Counted from the stretch's first letter, positions 42,051-52,272 are shown. The stretch is 64,000 nt of DNA from Bacteroidaceae bacterium (GCA_024398785.1 JAKSIO010000001.1:186001-250000); one strand, 5' to 3'. Numbers and translations are program-made. The notes: generated by a model from the letters alone, not told the origin.

Positions 42051-44231
42051 ATGAATACAACAAATCAGACTGCCGGTCCAACCAGCAGCAACAACTACTA
42101 CCTGAATCAATTTGCAATAAACCTGAATCAGAGTGCAAAACAGGGTAAACTTGACCCTGTAATAGGACGTGACGATGAGATACGCCGCGTACTGCAGATA
42201 CTTTCGCGCCGTACAAAGAACAATCCTATACTTATTGGTGAACCTGGCACAGGAAAGACTGCCATAATTGAAGGCCTGGCAGGCCGTATCCTGCGCGGGG
42301 ATGTGCCCGAGAACCTGCGCGGCATAACCATCTATTCACTTGATATGGGTGCGCTGGTTGCCGGTGCAAAATACAAAGGTGAATTTGAGGAACGCCTTAA
42401 AGGTGTAATAAACGAAATTATAGGTTCCAACGGACAGAATATACTCTTTATTGATGAAATACATACACTTGTTGGTGCCGGTGCGGACGGTGCCGGTGCA
42501 ATGGATGCAGCAAACATTCTCAAACCGGCTCTTGCCCGCGGTGATCTGCGTGCAATAGGTGCAACAACCTTGAATGAGTATCAGAAATACTTTGAGAAAG
42601 ACAAGGCTCTTGAGCGCCGTTTCCAGACTGTAATGGTTGACGAACCCGACGTTGAAAACGCCATTTCCATTTTGCGTGGTCTTAAAGAACGTTACGAGAA
42701 CCATCACAAGGTGCGTATTATGGATAATGCCATAATTGCTGCCGTTGAGCTCTCCAACCGTTATATTACTGACCGTTTTCTGCCCGACAAGGCAATAGAC
42801 CTTATAGACGAGGCCGCAGCAAAACTGCGTATGGAACGTGATTCGCTTCCTGAAGAACTTGACGAGATTACGCGCCGGTTGAAACAGCTGGAGATAGAGC
42901 GTGCTGCAATCAAGCGTGAAAAGGATGCCGCAAAACTTGCAGCACTTAATGCGCAGATAGAGCAGTTGCAGAAAGAAGAAAAGGCTTTCCGTGAAAAATG
43001 GGAAAAAGAAAAATCTCTTGTAGATTCCATCCAGCAGGACAAGCAGTTGATTGAACAGCTCAAGACCGAGGCCGACAATGCCGAGCGTGAAGGCAACTAC
43101 GGGCGTGTGGCTGAGTTGCGCTACGGCCGTATAAAGGAACTTGAAGAAAGAATTGTAAATACACAAACCAGACTGCATGACATTCAAGGTGCAGAAGCTC
43201 TTGTAAAAGAAGAAGTTACCGATGATGATATTGCAGAAGTTGTTGCAAAATGGACTGGAATACCGGTAACGCGCATGTTGCAGAGTGAACGCGAAAAACT
43301 GCTTAACCTGGAAGCAGAACTGCATAAGCGTGTAATAGGCCAGGATATTGCTGTAAAGGCTGTTGCCAGCGCAGTGCGCCGCAGCCGTGCCGGTCTGCAG
43401 GACCCAAGGAAGCCTATAGGATCGTTCATATTCCTTGGTACAACGGGTGTGGGCAAGACCGAACTGGCAAAAGCCCTGGCCGGGTATCTGTTCAACGATG
43501 AACGCCTTATGACCCGTATCGATATGAGTGAATATCAGGAAAAATTCTCTGTTACACGTCTCATAGGTGCGCCTCCGGGATATGTTGGTTACGATGAGGG
43601 TGGCCAGCTGACTGAGGCTGTACGCCGCAAGCCGTACTCCGTGGTGCTGTTTGATGAGATTGAAAAAGCTCATCCCGATGTGTTCAATCTGTTGCTTCAG
43701 GTTCTTGACGACGGTCGTCTGACAGACAACAAAGGCCGTACCGTCAATTTCAAGAACACCATAATAATAATGACCAGCAACATGGGCAGCTCTCAGATAT
43801 GGAACAGTGTGCAGGAGGCATCGAAAGCGGCAGGTCATGCGGTGGAACACGTTCCGGAATCCTGCAAAAAGGAAATTATGGCTATGCTCAAGCAGAACAT
43901 TCGCCCTGAGTTCCTGAACCGTATTGATGACATAATTATGTTTGATCCTCTTAACAGAGACAATATTGAGTCGATAGTACGATTGCAGATAAATTCAGTA
44001 TGCCAGCTTCTTGAGAACAACGGATTAAAGCTCACTGTGGATGACAGTGTAATATCGTATCTTGCCGATGCCGGCTTTGATGCGGAGTTCGGTGCACGAC
44101 CCATAAAGCGTGCCATCCAGACTGAATTGCTTGATGCGCTTTCAGAAAAGTTGCTGGAAACTGCCGGCAATGCAATAACTCAAGTTCACGCAATAATGAA
44201 GGATGGAAAGGTTATGTTTTCTCTTGCTTAA
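42051..44231 (+). CDS. clpB: ClpB-type AAA+ disaggregase lacking the N-terminal domain
   Basis: A 726-residue ClpB, against about 860 for the full family. It begins with an Asn/Thr/Ser-rich tail (residues 1-27) directly followed by the linker [18 protein letters not shown] and AAA-1: Walker A GEPGTGKT at residues 63-70, Walker B LFIDEIHT. The middle coiled-coil domain (about 285-400) is complete, which separates ClpB from ClpA/ClpC. AAA-2 has GTTGVGKT and VLFDEIEK. The Clp N-domain is absent, and the DNA upstream is repeats, not a broken N-domain. The ATG at 42051 is the sensible start. A full-length ClpB may exist elsewhere in the genome. Confidence 0.93.
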   Translation: MNTTNQTAGPTSSNNYYLNQFAINLNQSAKQGKLDPVIGRDDEIRRVLQILSRRTKNNPILIGEPGTGKTAIIEGLAGRILRGDVPENLRGITIYSLDMGALVAGAKYKGEFEERLKGVINEIIGSNGQNILFIDEIHTLVGAGADGAGAMDAANILKPALARGDLRAIGATTLNEYQKYFEKDKALERRFQTVMVDEPDVENAISILRGLKERYENHHKVRIMDNAIIAAVELSNRYITDRFLPDKAIDLIDEAAAKLRMERDSLPEELDEITRRLKQLEIERAAIKREKDAAKLAALNAQIEQLQKEEKAFREKWEKEKSLVDSIQQDKQLIEQLKTEADNAEREGNYGRVAELRYGRIKELEERIVNTQTRLHDIQGAEALVKEEVTDDDIAEVVAKWTGIPVTRMLQSEREKLLNLEAELHKRVIGQDIAVKAVASAVRRSRAGLQDPRKPIGSFIFLGTTGVGKTELAKALAGYLFNDERLMTRIDMSEYQEKFSVTRLIGAPPGYVGYDEGGQLTEAVRRKPYSVVLFDEIEKAHPDVFNLLLQVLDDGRLTDNKGRTVNFKNTIIIMTSNMGSSQIWNSVQEASKAAGHAVEHVPESCKKEIMAMLKQNIRPEFLNRIDDIIMFDPLNRDNIESIVRLQINSVCQLLENNGLKLTVDDSVISYLADAGFDAEFGARPIKRAIQTELLDALSEKLLETAGNAITQVHAIMKDGKVMFSLA

Positions 44232-44247
44232 AGAATAAATGTAATTT

Positions 44248-44279
44248 ACTTTCAATTGTATGAATAAATGAAAGTTTTT
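44248..44279 (+). terminator. weak terminator after clpB
   Basis: ACTTTCA (44248-44254) pairs with TGAAAGT (44269-44275), followed by a short T run. Confidence 0.4.
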
Positions 44280-44282
44280 GCC

Positions 44283-44290
44283 TAACTTTG
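44283..44290 (+). promoter_or_regulatory. minus-7 element for the FISUMP-like lipoprotein
   Basis: TAACTTTG matches TAnnTTTG, 28 bp before the ATG at 44318. Confidence 0.45.
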
Positions 44291-44317
44291 AAAAACAATA
44301 ACCATTATTAACTTATT

Positions 44318-45004
44318 ATGAAACAGATTAAATTGAATGTGTTTGCTGTTCTTGTCATATTGCTGGCAATGACATCGTGTGAAAAGAACAGCAGTGTGGA
44401 TATTGATGAGGATCTTATCCAGGCTGTAGATTTGGGCTTGAGTGTAAAGTGGGCAACGTGTAATGTTGGCGCATCCTCTCCACAGAATTATGGAGACTAT
44501 TTTGCATGGGGTGAAACTGTTTCCAAAGACAATTACATTGCGGAAACATGCAAATTCATCGCTGGGTATGATTGCCTTCTGACAAAATACACAGACAGTA
44601 TTTGCGGATATGAAGGCTTTGAGGATCTGAAAACTGTTCTTGATAGTGAAGACGATGCCGCCTATGTAAATTGGGGCAAGGAATGGCGTACTCCTACAAA
44701 TGATGAATTTCAGGAACTTATTGACAGTTGCACATGGGAGTGGATAACTCTGAACGGCACCTGCGGATATAAGGTTTCTGGTAAGAAATCAGGATTCGAA
44801 AACAACAGCATTTTTCTTCCGGCTACTGGATATATGTACGATGTTTATCCATATCAGATAAACTATTGTGCCTGTTATTGGTCTTCAAATTTGTCTGATT
44901 CATCAGCATATGATGCCAGTTATTTATATTTCCATTCCAATGGGAAGGGTATTGAAGAATGTTACAGATATTACGGACAATGCATAAGACCTGTTTGTGA
45001 ATAG
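44318..45004 (+). CDS. FISUMP/DUF1566-like lipoprotein
   Basis: A 228-residue lipoprotein: signal and lipobox LLAMTSCEKN with Cys21. The domain from about residue 35 carries AVDLGLSVKWATCNVGASSP, YFAWGETVSKDNY, EWRTPTNDEFQELIDSC, SIFLPATGYMYD, YWSSNL and the terminal CIRPVCE. It is a paralogue of the protein at 27224-27823. Members of this domain family are abundant surface proteins of unknown role in Bacteroidales. It has its own promoter; the adenine deaminase gene follows after 19 bp. Confidence 0.85.
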   Translation: MKQIKLNVFAVLVILLAMTSCEKNSSVDIDEDLIQAVDLGLSVKWATCNVGASSPQNYGDYFAWGETVSKDNYIAETCKFIAGYDCLLTKYTDSICGYEGFEDLKTVLDSEDDAAYVNWGKEWRTPTNDEFQELIDSCTWEWITLNGTCGYKVSGKKSGFENNSIFLPATGYMYDVYPYQINYCACYWSSNLSDSSAYDASYLYFHSNGKGIEECYRYYGQCIRPVCE

Positions 45005-45023
45005 CCGGTAAATACAGATTCGT

Positions 45024-46619
45024 GTGAAAGACTCTTATAAAGGACATGTTGTAAATCTGTTTGACAGGTCGGTAACCGATGCACAGATAGTGGTTGAAAA
45101 CGGCAGGATTTCCGCCATAACACCATGCACTGTTGCGGCTGATGCGCCATACTATCTGCCAGGATTCATTGATTCGCATGTTCATATAGAGAGCTCCATG
45201 ATGCTTCCGCAGGAATTTGCCCGCATAGCAAAACGCCACGGTACGGTAGGGGTAGTGTGTGACCCTCATGAGATTGCCAATGTATTGGGTGTTCCCGGTG
45301 TAGAACTGATGCTTGACAATGCTAAGCAGACTGAGTTTTATTTTGGGTTCGGTACTCCGAGCTGTGTGCCCAGTTGTGGTCCTGACATTGAAACCGGCGG
45401 ACAAACGCTTGACAGTAATGCGGTGGCATCGCTTCTTGAACGCCCTGACATTTATATCCTCTCCGAAATGATGAACTTTCCGGGTGTCCTTAACGGCGAT
45501 GCCCAGGTTATGGCGAAAATTGCTGCTGCAAAGCGGATTGGGAAACCGATAGACGGACATGCACCCGGTCTGCGCGGTGAGGAACGCCGGCGTTATGCGG
45601 CTGCGGGAATAACTACTGATCATGAATGTTCACAGTTGGACGAGGCACAGAGTGCCATTGATGCCGGAATGAAAATCCAGATCCGTCAGGGTTCCGCAGC
45701 CAAAAACTACAAGGCTCTTTCACCGCTTATTGCAGAGTGTCCCGATATGCTTATGTTCTGCACAGATGATGCGCACCCTACCGATTATGTTAAGGGACAT
45801 ATCAACAGCATAGTGAGCAGTGCCATAGCTGACGGTTTCCCTATCATGGATGTGTTGCGCATTGCGTGCCTGAATCCTGTTCTGCACTACAAACTCCCTG
45901 TTGGATTGCTTAGGATTGGCGACAGTGCTGACTTTATTGCAGTATCAAGTCTAAAGCCTGATTTCAAAGTTCTTGCAACATATATACACGGCAATCTTCA
46001 GGCCGATGTTCCAAGCGGCAATTTTGAATTGCAGGACTGGCACAGCCCATGTGCGGCGCACAGCATCAAAGCGGAAGATCTTCTTTACAAAGGAGACATC
46101 TCCGGACCGATTCCCCAGATAGTGGCTACAGACGGTTCACTTCTGACTGACTGGTATTCCGGTCCTGTAGATGAACATTCACAAAAACTGGTATCATATA
46201 ACCGTTATACTCCTGGAGCCAGTCCGCAGGTCGCATATATCCGCGGTTTTGAAATTCAGAATGGCGCAATAGCACAGACAATAGCGCATGACTGCCATAA
46301 TATAATAGCAATTGGCTCCGATGACAGGCTGATAACAGATATGGTCAACCGTGTGATTTCAATGCGCGGAGGAATAGCGGCAACCAACGGAATAGATACT
46401 GTTGCTTTGCCGTTGCCAATTGGCGGCATTCTGTCTGATTTGTCTGGAGACGAACTTTCAGAAATCAATCTGCGTCTGGAACAGGTTGTGCGTGAATCCG
46501 GCTGCAGGTTCAACTCTCCGTTTATAACATTGAGTATTATGTCGCTCCCTGTTATTCCGCGTCTGAAACTGACAGACAAAGGGTTGTTCGACGGCGGTAC
46601 CTTTACGTTTGTACGTTAA
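45024..46619 (+). CDS. ade: adenine deaminase
   Basis: A 531-residue amidohydrolase that converts adenine to hypoxanthine for purine salvage. The metal site GFIDSHVHIESSMMLPQEFAR near residue 47 is diagnostic, followed by DPHEIANVLG, DGHAPGLRG, TDHECS and CTDDAHPTDY. The C-terminal domain has AHDCHNIIAIGSDD and SMRGGIAATNG. It starts with GTG at 45024, 19 bp after the lipoprotein gene. The stop overlaps the convergent STAS-kinase gene by 4 bp. Confidence 0.94.
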   Translation: MKDSYKGHVVNLFDRSVTDAQIVVENGRISAITPCTVAADAPYYLPGFIDSHVHIESSMMLPQEFARIAKRHGTVGVVCDPHEIANVLGVPGVELMLDNAKQTEFYFGFGTPSCVPSCGPDIETGGQTLDSNAVASLLERPDIYILSEMMNFPGVLNGDAQVMAKIAAAKRIGKPIDGHAPGLRGEERRRYAAAGITTDHECSQLDEAQSAIDAGMKIQIRQGSAAKNYKALSPLIAECPDMLMFCTDDAHPTDYVKGHINSIVSSAIADGFPIMDVLRIACLNPVLHYKLPVGLLRIGDSADFIAVSSLKPDFKVLATYIHGNLQADVPSGNFELQDWHSPCAAHSIKAEDLLYKGDISGPIPQIVATDGSLLTDWYSGPVDEHSQKLVSYNRYTPGASPQVAYIRGFEIQNGAIAQTIAHDCHNIIAIGSDDRLITDMVNRVISMRGGIAATNGIDTVALPLPIGGILSDLSGDELSEINLRLEQVVRESGCRFNSPFITLSIMSLPVIPRLKLTDKGLFDGGTFTFVR

Positions 46620-47791
46620 GAACCGGGAAAGTATTCTGCAAATTTGTTGGCTATAGAAATGTAATATTCTCTGTTAGGCCAGAGTCTTTCATCTGCTATC
46701 TTGCGTACACCATCTATGACCTCTTGTGGGAATGATCCCAAGGCTACCCACGAAATACTGCGTACAATGGCGGCCGCACTGATTATCCGGTCATATTCAT
46801 TTACGATGTCTTCATTGTCTGTTTCCAGGTATGCCTTAAGCATCTCAATCCAAAAATCATTGCTCATGGACTCGGGAAATCCCACAATCTGTTCAAAACC
46901 GTCCCCCATGTGGAATGTAGAACTGGTGTGAGACAGTTCAACAAGCGGATTTCCATAACTGACTTCGCCCATATCTATCAGAATCAACTCCTGGTTGCCA
47001 GCTTCCCCTTTGATCATAATGTTCTTGGGATGGCAATCATTATGCAGCAGAGAATAACCCTGCGGTATTTTTGACAATATGAATTTCATCAGTTCAACCT
47101 GCTCCGGTTTGAAATGGCGGGCAATCTTGTCAATATCTCCTGTCTGAATTACTATTGCGTCAGGCAGAGTGTCTTGAGGAACTTTTATGGAGTGCATGTT
47201 GCGCAACAGTTCTCCGAACATTCTGGCATAATGGCGGTAATTTTCACGGTTCTGATTGATTGCTGCACCAAGGGTTCCGGCTGCAATCAGTTCAGTAACC
47301 AGGCCATAGCTTCCGGTTTCTTCTACCAATACAATGTCATATGGAATGGCCGTGGGCATACCAAGAACAAATGCCTCCTGTGCCATTTTTCTTTCGCGTT
47401 CAGGAATATCCATACCGCATTCTTTCGGAAATACCTTTATGATTGTGTCATTGTCAAGCCTGTAGATAATTCCCACACCGCCGCGTGCAATCTCCTTACA
47501 GCCTGCTATGCTGATTGTACGCAAGGCTTTGCGGATAGTCATGATGCGTGAAAAACCTGTCATTTCAAATACACTGTACACATCGCCTGAAACGTTGGCA
47601 AGTTCCAGGTTGTCATACATCTTTTTGTATTTAAGAATAATGCGGAGACCTGTTGATGATATGTATTTCAGTTCTTTGCAGTCAAAGACCAGGCCGGTGA
47701 CGGCATCAGCAGTGATTTGCTCTTCAATCTCTTTTTCTACAACAAGAGCATTTGCTGTGTCTATGCGTCCTTTCAGTTCTATTGTTAACAT
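46616..47791 (-). CDS. STAS domain fused to an APH-like kinase (TIGR02172-like)
   Basis: A 391-residue fusion. Residues 1-95 are a STAS anti-anti-sigma domain with the phosphorylatable serine in KYISSTGLRIILKY near residue 46. Residues 100-391 are an aminoglycoside-phosphotransferase/choline-kinase-like fold: GGVGIIYRLDNDTIIKVF (nucleotide loop and Lys), catalytic LLHNDCHPKNIMIKG near 247, and metal site LIDMGEVSYGNP. It is last in a six-gene minus operon, 10 bp after the acetyltransferase gene. The substrate could be a small molecule or a protein serine; neither is shown. Confidence 0.85.
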   Translation of the reverse strand: MLTIELKGRIDTANALVVEKEIEEQITADAVTGLVFDCKELKYISSTGLRIILKYKKMYDNLELANVSGDVYSVFEMTGFSRIMTIRKALRTISIAGCKEIARGGVGIIYRLDNDTIIKVFPKECGMDIPERERKMAQEAFVLGMPTAIPYDIVLVEETGSYGLVTELIAAGTLGAAINQNRENYRHYARMFGELLRNMHSIKVPQDTLPDAIVIQTGDIDKIARHFKPEQVELMKFILSKIPQGYSLLHNDCHPKNIMIKGEAGNQELILIDMGEVSYGNPLVELSHTSSTFHMGDGFEQIVGFPESMSNDFWIEMLKAYLETDNEDIVNEYDRIISAAAIVRSISWVALGSFPQEVIDGVRKIADERLWPNREYYISIANKFAEYFPGS

Positions 47792-47801
47792 TGTGTACGG
47801 T

Positions 47802-48410
47802 CTATTCGTTCTTATTATCGGAATTGTTAAGCTTTCGTATTACGTGTGCAGGGTTGCCTACGGCTAAAGAATCGGACGGTATGTCTTTTACCACAACCGC
47901 TCCTGCGCCTATAACGCAACGGTCTCCTATAGTAACACCCGGACAAATTGTAACACCTCCGCCTATCCAGCACCGTTCACCGATGTGAACTGGTTTGCAG
48001 TATTCCCATTTGTCACGTTCGTCGGCATCGAGCGGATGACCGGCAGTAAATATGTTCACGTTTGGTGCTATTAGTGTTTTCTTTCCGATATAAACGCCTC
48101 CGCCGTCAAGAATTGTACAGCCGAAATTTATCCATACTCCCTGTTCTGCAAAGATAAGATTGCCGTAGTCACACTGGAAGGGTGGTTCAACGTACACATC
48201 GTCTGCTGAATTGGACAACAGCTCGCGTGTTATGCTGTACATGGTGGGTTCGTGATACTCAGTAATATTGAGCCTGCGCAACAGTTTCTTTACCTCGTCG
48301 CGGTATTCGTACATTTCAGGAGTGTGGGCGTTGTAAGGACGTCCGGCCTGCATGTTCTCAAGTTCAACTTTAAGTGCAGGCAGTTTTTCCAATGCTTCAC
48401 GTCTTGTCAT
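47802..48410 (-). CDS. maa: sugar O-acetyltransferase (maltose/galactoside acetyltransferase type)
   Basis: A 202-residue left-handed beta-helix acetyltransferase. The N-terminal Mac domain (EALEKLPALKVELENMQAGRPYNAH) is followed by hexapeptide repeats (IGERCWIGGGVTICPGVTIG, DRCVIGAGAVVVKDIPSDSLAVGNPA). The acetyl-CoA-dependent catalytic His is likely in NIFTAGHPLDADER near 118. Substrates of such enzymes are broad and the true one is unknown; maa or lacA are both possible names. The start overlaps the ispG stop by 4 bp. Confidence 0.88.
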   Translation of the reverse strand: MTRREALEKLPALKVELENMQAGRPYNAHTPEMYEYRDEVKKLLRRLNITEYHEPTMYSITRELLSNSADDVYVEPPFQCDYGNLIFAEQGVWINFGCTILDGGGVYIGKKTLIAPNVNIFTAGHPLDADERDKWEYCKPVHIGERCWIGGGVTICPGVTIGDRCVIGAGAVVVKDIPSDSLAVGNPAHVIRKLNNSDNKNE

Positions 48411-50278
48411 TGTTGTTGTGTGTGGTCTCGGTTTATCAGTTCCAGAAGACGGTCGGTAGCCTCTGATTCTGGGATATTCTTAAGGATGCACTCTTTTCCG
48501 CGGTACAGGCTTATGCGCCCTACGCCGGCACCAACGTAGCCGTAGTCGGCATCGGCCATCTCTCCAGGCCCGTTCACAATGCAGCCCATAATGGCTATCT
48601 TAAGACCTTTCAGATGAGATGTAGCTGCCTTTACGCGTTCAATGGTGTCTTCAAGATTGTACAGTGTGCGTCCGCAACCGGGGCATGAAATGTATTCGGT
48701 TCTGGTTATGCGGCTGTGGGTAGCCTGCAATATGCCGAAAGACAACTCTTCAATATCGCTGTGACTGACGGAACTGTTCATGTTGAGAATCTGAATTCCG
48801 TCTGCAAGACCGTCAAGAAGCAGTACACCAAGGTCTGCAGCGCTCTTTATGCGCAAAGTGTTCAGGTCTGTCTCCTGATATACTTCGAACATTACAACAG
48901 GGTTTTCTATGCCAAGGTTCATAAGGCTGAATGCAACGGCGCGGTGCTCTGCCATGGAATTGATATTATTGCTTTGGCTTACTACCACAATCTCTGGGTG
49001 ACGGCGCAGCAGTTCAGCCTGATCATTGTCAAACGCCATGTAGTTTACAAACAGGAATTTGACCGGAGCGGGGCATTCGTCAATATCCACAGGGAAATAG
49101 TTTTCTCCAAAACCTACAAAAGCAGGGTAGAGGTTTGTCTTGTCCTTTGCCATGACCCATGCCGGAAAATCCGCAATAAGCGGTACGTCTGGTCTTTGTT
49201 CAGGAATAGTGGATCCTACATAGTAGTAATCTGGCATTGCCTCTGAACTTTCCGGATTGCCTGTTTCCCACGCAGCGGTGATCAGTGTACTTATTACAAC
49301 CGGAGGGTTGCTGCCACCTATGTTGGCAACTGCTTTTGTTGTGCGGCGCGTTGGATAGATGTAATCAAAACTGGCTGGTATGTCGGCAAAAACAGGTGTA
49401 TGACCAGCGCGCTGAACTATATAATCACGCAGCAGTTTGGCTACAGGAATCTCCTTGCAGGGGGATTCGGAAAGCGATACACGTATGGTGTCTCCAATAC
49501 CGTCGGCAAGTAAGGCTCCGATTCCAACGGCACTTTTTATACGGCCGTCCTGACCGTTGCCGGCCTCGGTAACGCCAAGATGAAGAGGAAAATCCATTCC
49601 TTCCTTTTCCATGGTGCTGGCAAGCAGACGTACGGTCTGTACCATGACGGCCGTGTTGCTGGCTTTTATGGAGATTACAACATTAAAGAAGTTTTCTTCT
49701 ACGCAGATGCGCAGAAATTCCATACAGCTTTCAACCATGCCGGCGGGGGTGTTGCCGTAGTGACTCATGATACGGTCGGAAAGCGAACCATGGTTGACAC
49801 CTATACGTATGGCCGTGTTGTTCTCCTTGCAGATATTAAGGAACGGAACAAAACGGTCACGTATGCGCTGCAACTCTGCCTGATATTCCTCAGGAGTGTA
49901 TTCCAGATGCTTGAATGTGCGTGCCGGGTCAACGTAGTTTCCCGGATTGATGCGGACTTTTTCTGCATAGAGGGCTGCCACATCGGCTGCGGCGGGATTG
50001 AAGTGGACATCGGCAACAAGGGGTGTCATGTAACCGCGGCTGCGCAGTTCCTGATTGATGTTCATCAGATTCTGTGCCTCGCGCTGTCCCTGTGTAGTGA
50101 GACGCACCAGTTCTCCGCCTGCCTCAATAATTTCTATTGCCTGATTGACACAACCTTCTGTATCTGTGGTAGCTGTGGTTGTCATTGATTGCAGGCGTAT
50201 TGGATTCTCTCCTCCAATACCTATGCCGCCGACCTGTACGCTGCGGCTGGCTCTTCTTCTATAGTTCAGTAAGTCCAC
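48407..50278 (-). CDS. ispG: 4-hydroxy-3-methylbut-2-enyl diphosphate synthase, long form
   Basis: A 623-residue iron-sulfur enzyme of the MEP isoprenoid pathway. The N-terminal TIM barrel begins VQVGGIGIGGENPIRLQSMT and includes PLVADVHFNP and RIGVNHGSLSDR. A large insertion of some 250 residues, usual in Bacteroidota and plants, precedes the C-terminal domain with the cluster cysteines in YISCPGCGRT and AIMGCIVNGPGEMADADYGYVG. The GTG at 50278, 7 bp after purE, gives the family start MDLLNYRRR; a TTG at 50305 would lie inside purE. Confidence 0.95.
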   Translation of the reverse strand: MDLLNYRRRASRSVQVGGIGIGGENPIRLQSMTTTATTDTEGCVNQAIEIIEAGGELVRLTTQGQREAQNLMNINQELRSRGYMTPLVADVHFNPAAADVAALYAEKVRINPGNYVDPARTFKHLEYTPEEYQAELQRIRDRFVPFLNICKENNTAIRIGVNHGSLSDRIMSHYGNTPAGMVESCMEFLRICVEENFFNVVISIKASNTAVMVQTVRLLASTMEKEGMDFPLHLGVTEAGNGQDGRIKSAVGIGALLADGIGDTIRVSLSESPCKEIPVAKLLRDYIVQRAGHTPVFADIPASFDYIYPTRRTTKAVANIGGSNPPVVISTLITAAWETGNPESSEAMPDYYYVGSTIPEQRPDVPLIADFPAWVMAKDKTNLYPAFVGFGENYFPVDIDECPAPVKFLFVNYMAFDNDQAELLRRHPEIVVVSQSNNINSMAEHRAVAFSLMNLGIENPVVMFEVYQETDLNTLRIKSAADLGVLLLDGLADGIQILNMNSSVSHSDIEELSFGILQATHSRITRTEYISCPGCGRTLYNLEDTIERVKAATSHLKGLKIAIMGCIVNGPGEMADADYGYVGAGVGRISLYRGKECILKNIPESEATDRLLELINRDHTQQQ

Positions 50279-50285
50279 AATAAAA

Positions 50286-50792
50286 TCAGTTTGTCTTGTA
50301 TGCAAATTTTATCTCTGCAAGTTCTGCATTAGCTTTCTCTATCTTTGATTTGAGTGAATTCTTGTAATCTGCCATGCGCTTTGCAAGCTCCGCATCGGAC
50401 AAGGATATTATCTGTGCTGCCAGAATTGCTGCGTTCTGAGCTCCGTTTACACCGACAGTTGCTACTGGAATTCCAGGGGGCATCTGTATGATTGAAAGCA
50501 TGGCGTCCAGACCGTCAAGCATACCTTTGATAGGAACTCCTATAACGGGCACGTTTGTGTTTGCTGCAATTACGCCAGGCAGAGCTGCTGCCATACCTGC
50601 TGCTGCAATGATTACTTTGATGCCACGTTGCTGTGCATTGGCTGCAAATTCTTCTACAGCCTGCGGTGTACGGTGTGCGGACAGTGCGTTAATCTCAAAC
50701 GGAATCTGCATGTCGTCAAGAAACTTTGCAGCTTTTTCCATAACAGGCAGATCTGATGTGCTGCCCATAATAACTGATACAACTGGTTTCAT
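50286..50792 (-). CDS. purE: N5-carboxyaminoimidazole ribonucleotide mutase
   Basis: A 168-residue class I PurE for purine synthesis. The signature GSTSDLPVMEKAAKFL at the N-terminus, the active-site SAHRTPQAVEEF and AAGMAAALPGVIAA, and GMLDGLDAMLSIIQMPPGIPVATV are all present. It lies 19 bp after rpoN in the minus operon. Confidence 0.97.
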   Translation of the reverse strand: MKPVVSVIMGSTSDLPVMEKAAKFLDDMQIPFEINALSAHRTPQAVEEFAANAQQRGIKVIIAAAGMAAALPGVIAANTNVPVIGVPIKGMLDGLDAMLSIIQMPPGIPVATVGVNGAQNAAILAAQIISLSDAELAKRMADYKNSLKSKIEKANAELAEIKFAYKTN

Positions 50793-50811
50793 TATATTTT
50801 GAGTTTTGAAT

Positions 50812-52272
50812 TTATACTGTTTTGCGTCGCAGACGTGCTACCGGCACTCCAAGTGCGGTGCGGTATTTTACAACCGTGCGGCGTGCAACCTGGAAACCTT
50901 TGGCATTGAGAATCTCCACAATCTGCTGATCTGTGAGCGGACTGGAAGAGTCTTCATTTTCAATGATTTCTTTGATAAGGTTGTGTATGTGACGTACTGA
51001 TACCTCAAGTCCGTCGTCGCTTTTTTTACCATCGGTAAAGAAAAATTTCAGCGGGAAAATACCCCAGTCGGTCTGCATGTATTTTCCGGCGCATGCACGT
51101 GAGACGGTTGAAATATCAAGACCTGTCAGTTCTGCAACATCTTTCAGTACCATAGGCTTGAGACAGGACTCATCTCCGTCAAGAAAGTAATTGTGCTGTA
51201 TTGTTGTAATGGCCCGCATTACCTTTGTAAGAGTGTTCTGACGCTGTTGCACAGCCTGGATGAACCCTTTGGCGGCATCGATTTTCTGTTTAAGGAACAG
51301 GGCTGCCTCTTTGTTGCGTCCATCCTTCCCGATAATCTGCTCTGCAAGCATCTGTTCATACTCTTTGCTTACGTTTATTGTGGGAATGCGACCGTTGTTC
51401 AGTGTAAATGACACGTTCCCGCCCTGAACGTCTACCAGAAAGTCCGGAGTGATTGATATGTTTTCACTACCGCTATGTCCTATGGCATTGCCCGGAAGCG
51501 GATTCAGTTTTGTAAGCATTTCCAGAATTGCACCTGACTGTTCCTGATTCAATTGCAACTGTGCTGAAATCTTGTCCCAACGCTTATGGATAAAATCCTG
51601 AAACAGATCCTTCAATATGGTCTTACCATAGAGCAGAACCGTATTGTCCGGAGTTACCAACAGCTTGCGTTCAATCTGCAGCAGCAAACATTCCTGTAAA
51701 TCCCTGGCTCCTATTCCTGCCGGATCAAGTCCCTGAATGAGTCGTATTAGCTCACTCACATGTTCCGCAGTTGTCTCGATATAGTGGTAGATTTCCAGTT
51801 CGTATGCAATTTCAGATGCCTCTTTCAGCAAATATCCGCTTTCTTCCAGCGAAGCTGCTATATATTCTGCAATGGTTGTGTCTTCTTTGTTCAGATCAAA
51901 TTCGGAGAGCTGTTCCTTGACAATATCCAGAAACGATTCTCCGCCAGTGACGGTGGTTTCCATCCAATTGCTGGCGGTGCTGGACTGCGGTGTGTCGCCG
52001 TAGTCTGAACCTAATCCGTCATAATCATCGAATAATTCGGTGGAATCGGCATCAGACTCTTTGTCCGTACTGTTATTTTCGTCTTCATCGTGAGCCGTCT
52101 CCTGTTCAATATCTTCAAGAGCAGGATTGTCCTGGACTTCGCTGCGGACGCGCTCTTCCAGTTCCAGAGTGGATAACTCCAGAATATGAACTTCAAGCAA
52201 CTGCTGCGGTGTAAGAACCTGAACACCAATCTGTTCCTGAGTCTGTATCTGAGTCTGTACGTTCTGTCCCAT
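50812..52272 (-). CDS. rpoN: RNA polymerase sigma-54 factor
   Basis: A 486-residue RpoN. Region I is glutamine-rich (QTQIQTQEQIGVQVLTPQQLLEVHILELS), region II acidic (about 60-110), and region III carries the core-binding part, the helix-turn-helix (MVLKDVAELTGLDISTVSRA) and the RpoN box near the C-terminus (ARRTVVKYRTALGVP). No sigma-54 activator is encoded in the window. It lies 2 bp after the nucleoside kinase gene. Confidence 0.96.
   Translation of the reverse strand: MGQNVQTQIQTQEQIGVQVLTPQQLLEVHILELSTLELEERVRSEVQDNPALEDIEQETAHDEDENNSTDKESDADSTELFDDYDGLGSDYGDTPQSSTASNWMETTVTGGESFLDIVKEQLSEFDLNKEDTTIAEYIAASLEESGYLLKEASEIAYELEIYHYIETTAEHVSELIRLIQGLDPAGIGARDLQECLLLQIERKLLVTPDNTVLLYGKTILKDLFQDFIHKRWDKISAQLQLNQEQSGAILEMLTKLNPLPGNAIGHSGSENISITPDFLVDVQGGNVSFTLNNGRIPTINVSKEYEQMLAEQIIGKDGRNKEAALFLKQKIDAAKGFIQAVQQRQNTLTKVMRAITTIQHNYFLDGDESCLKPMVLKDVAELTGLDISTVSRACAGKYMQTDWGIFPLKFFFTDGKKSDDGLEVSVRHIHNLIKEIIENEDSSSPLTDQQIVEILNAKGFQVARRTVVKYRTALGVPVARLRRKTV

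Noticed and set aside
42336-43850. A 504-codon open frame on the minus strand inside clpB
   Set aside because: It is opposite a fully conserved AAA+ gene, its translation is rich in Cys, Phe, His and Tyr with no domain, and it arises from the codon pattern of clpB.
48407-50278. ispG as a fusion gene because it is about 250 residues longer than in E. coli
   Set aside because: The long form with an inserted domain is the normal one in Bacteroidota.
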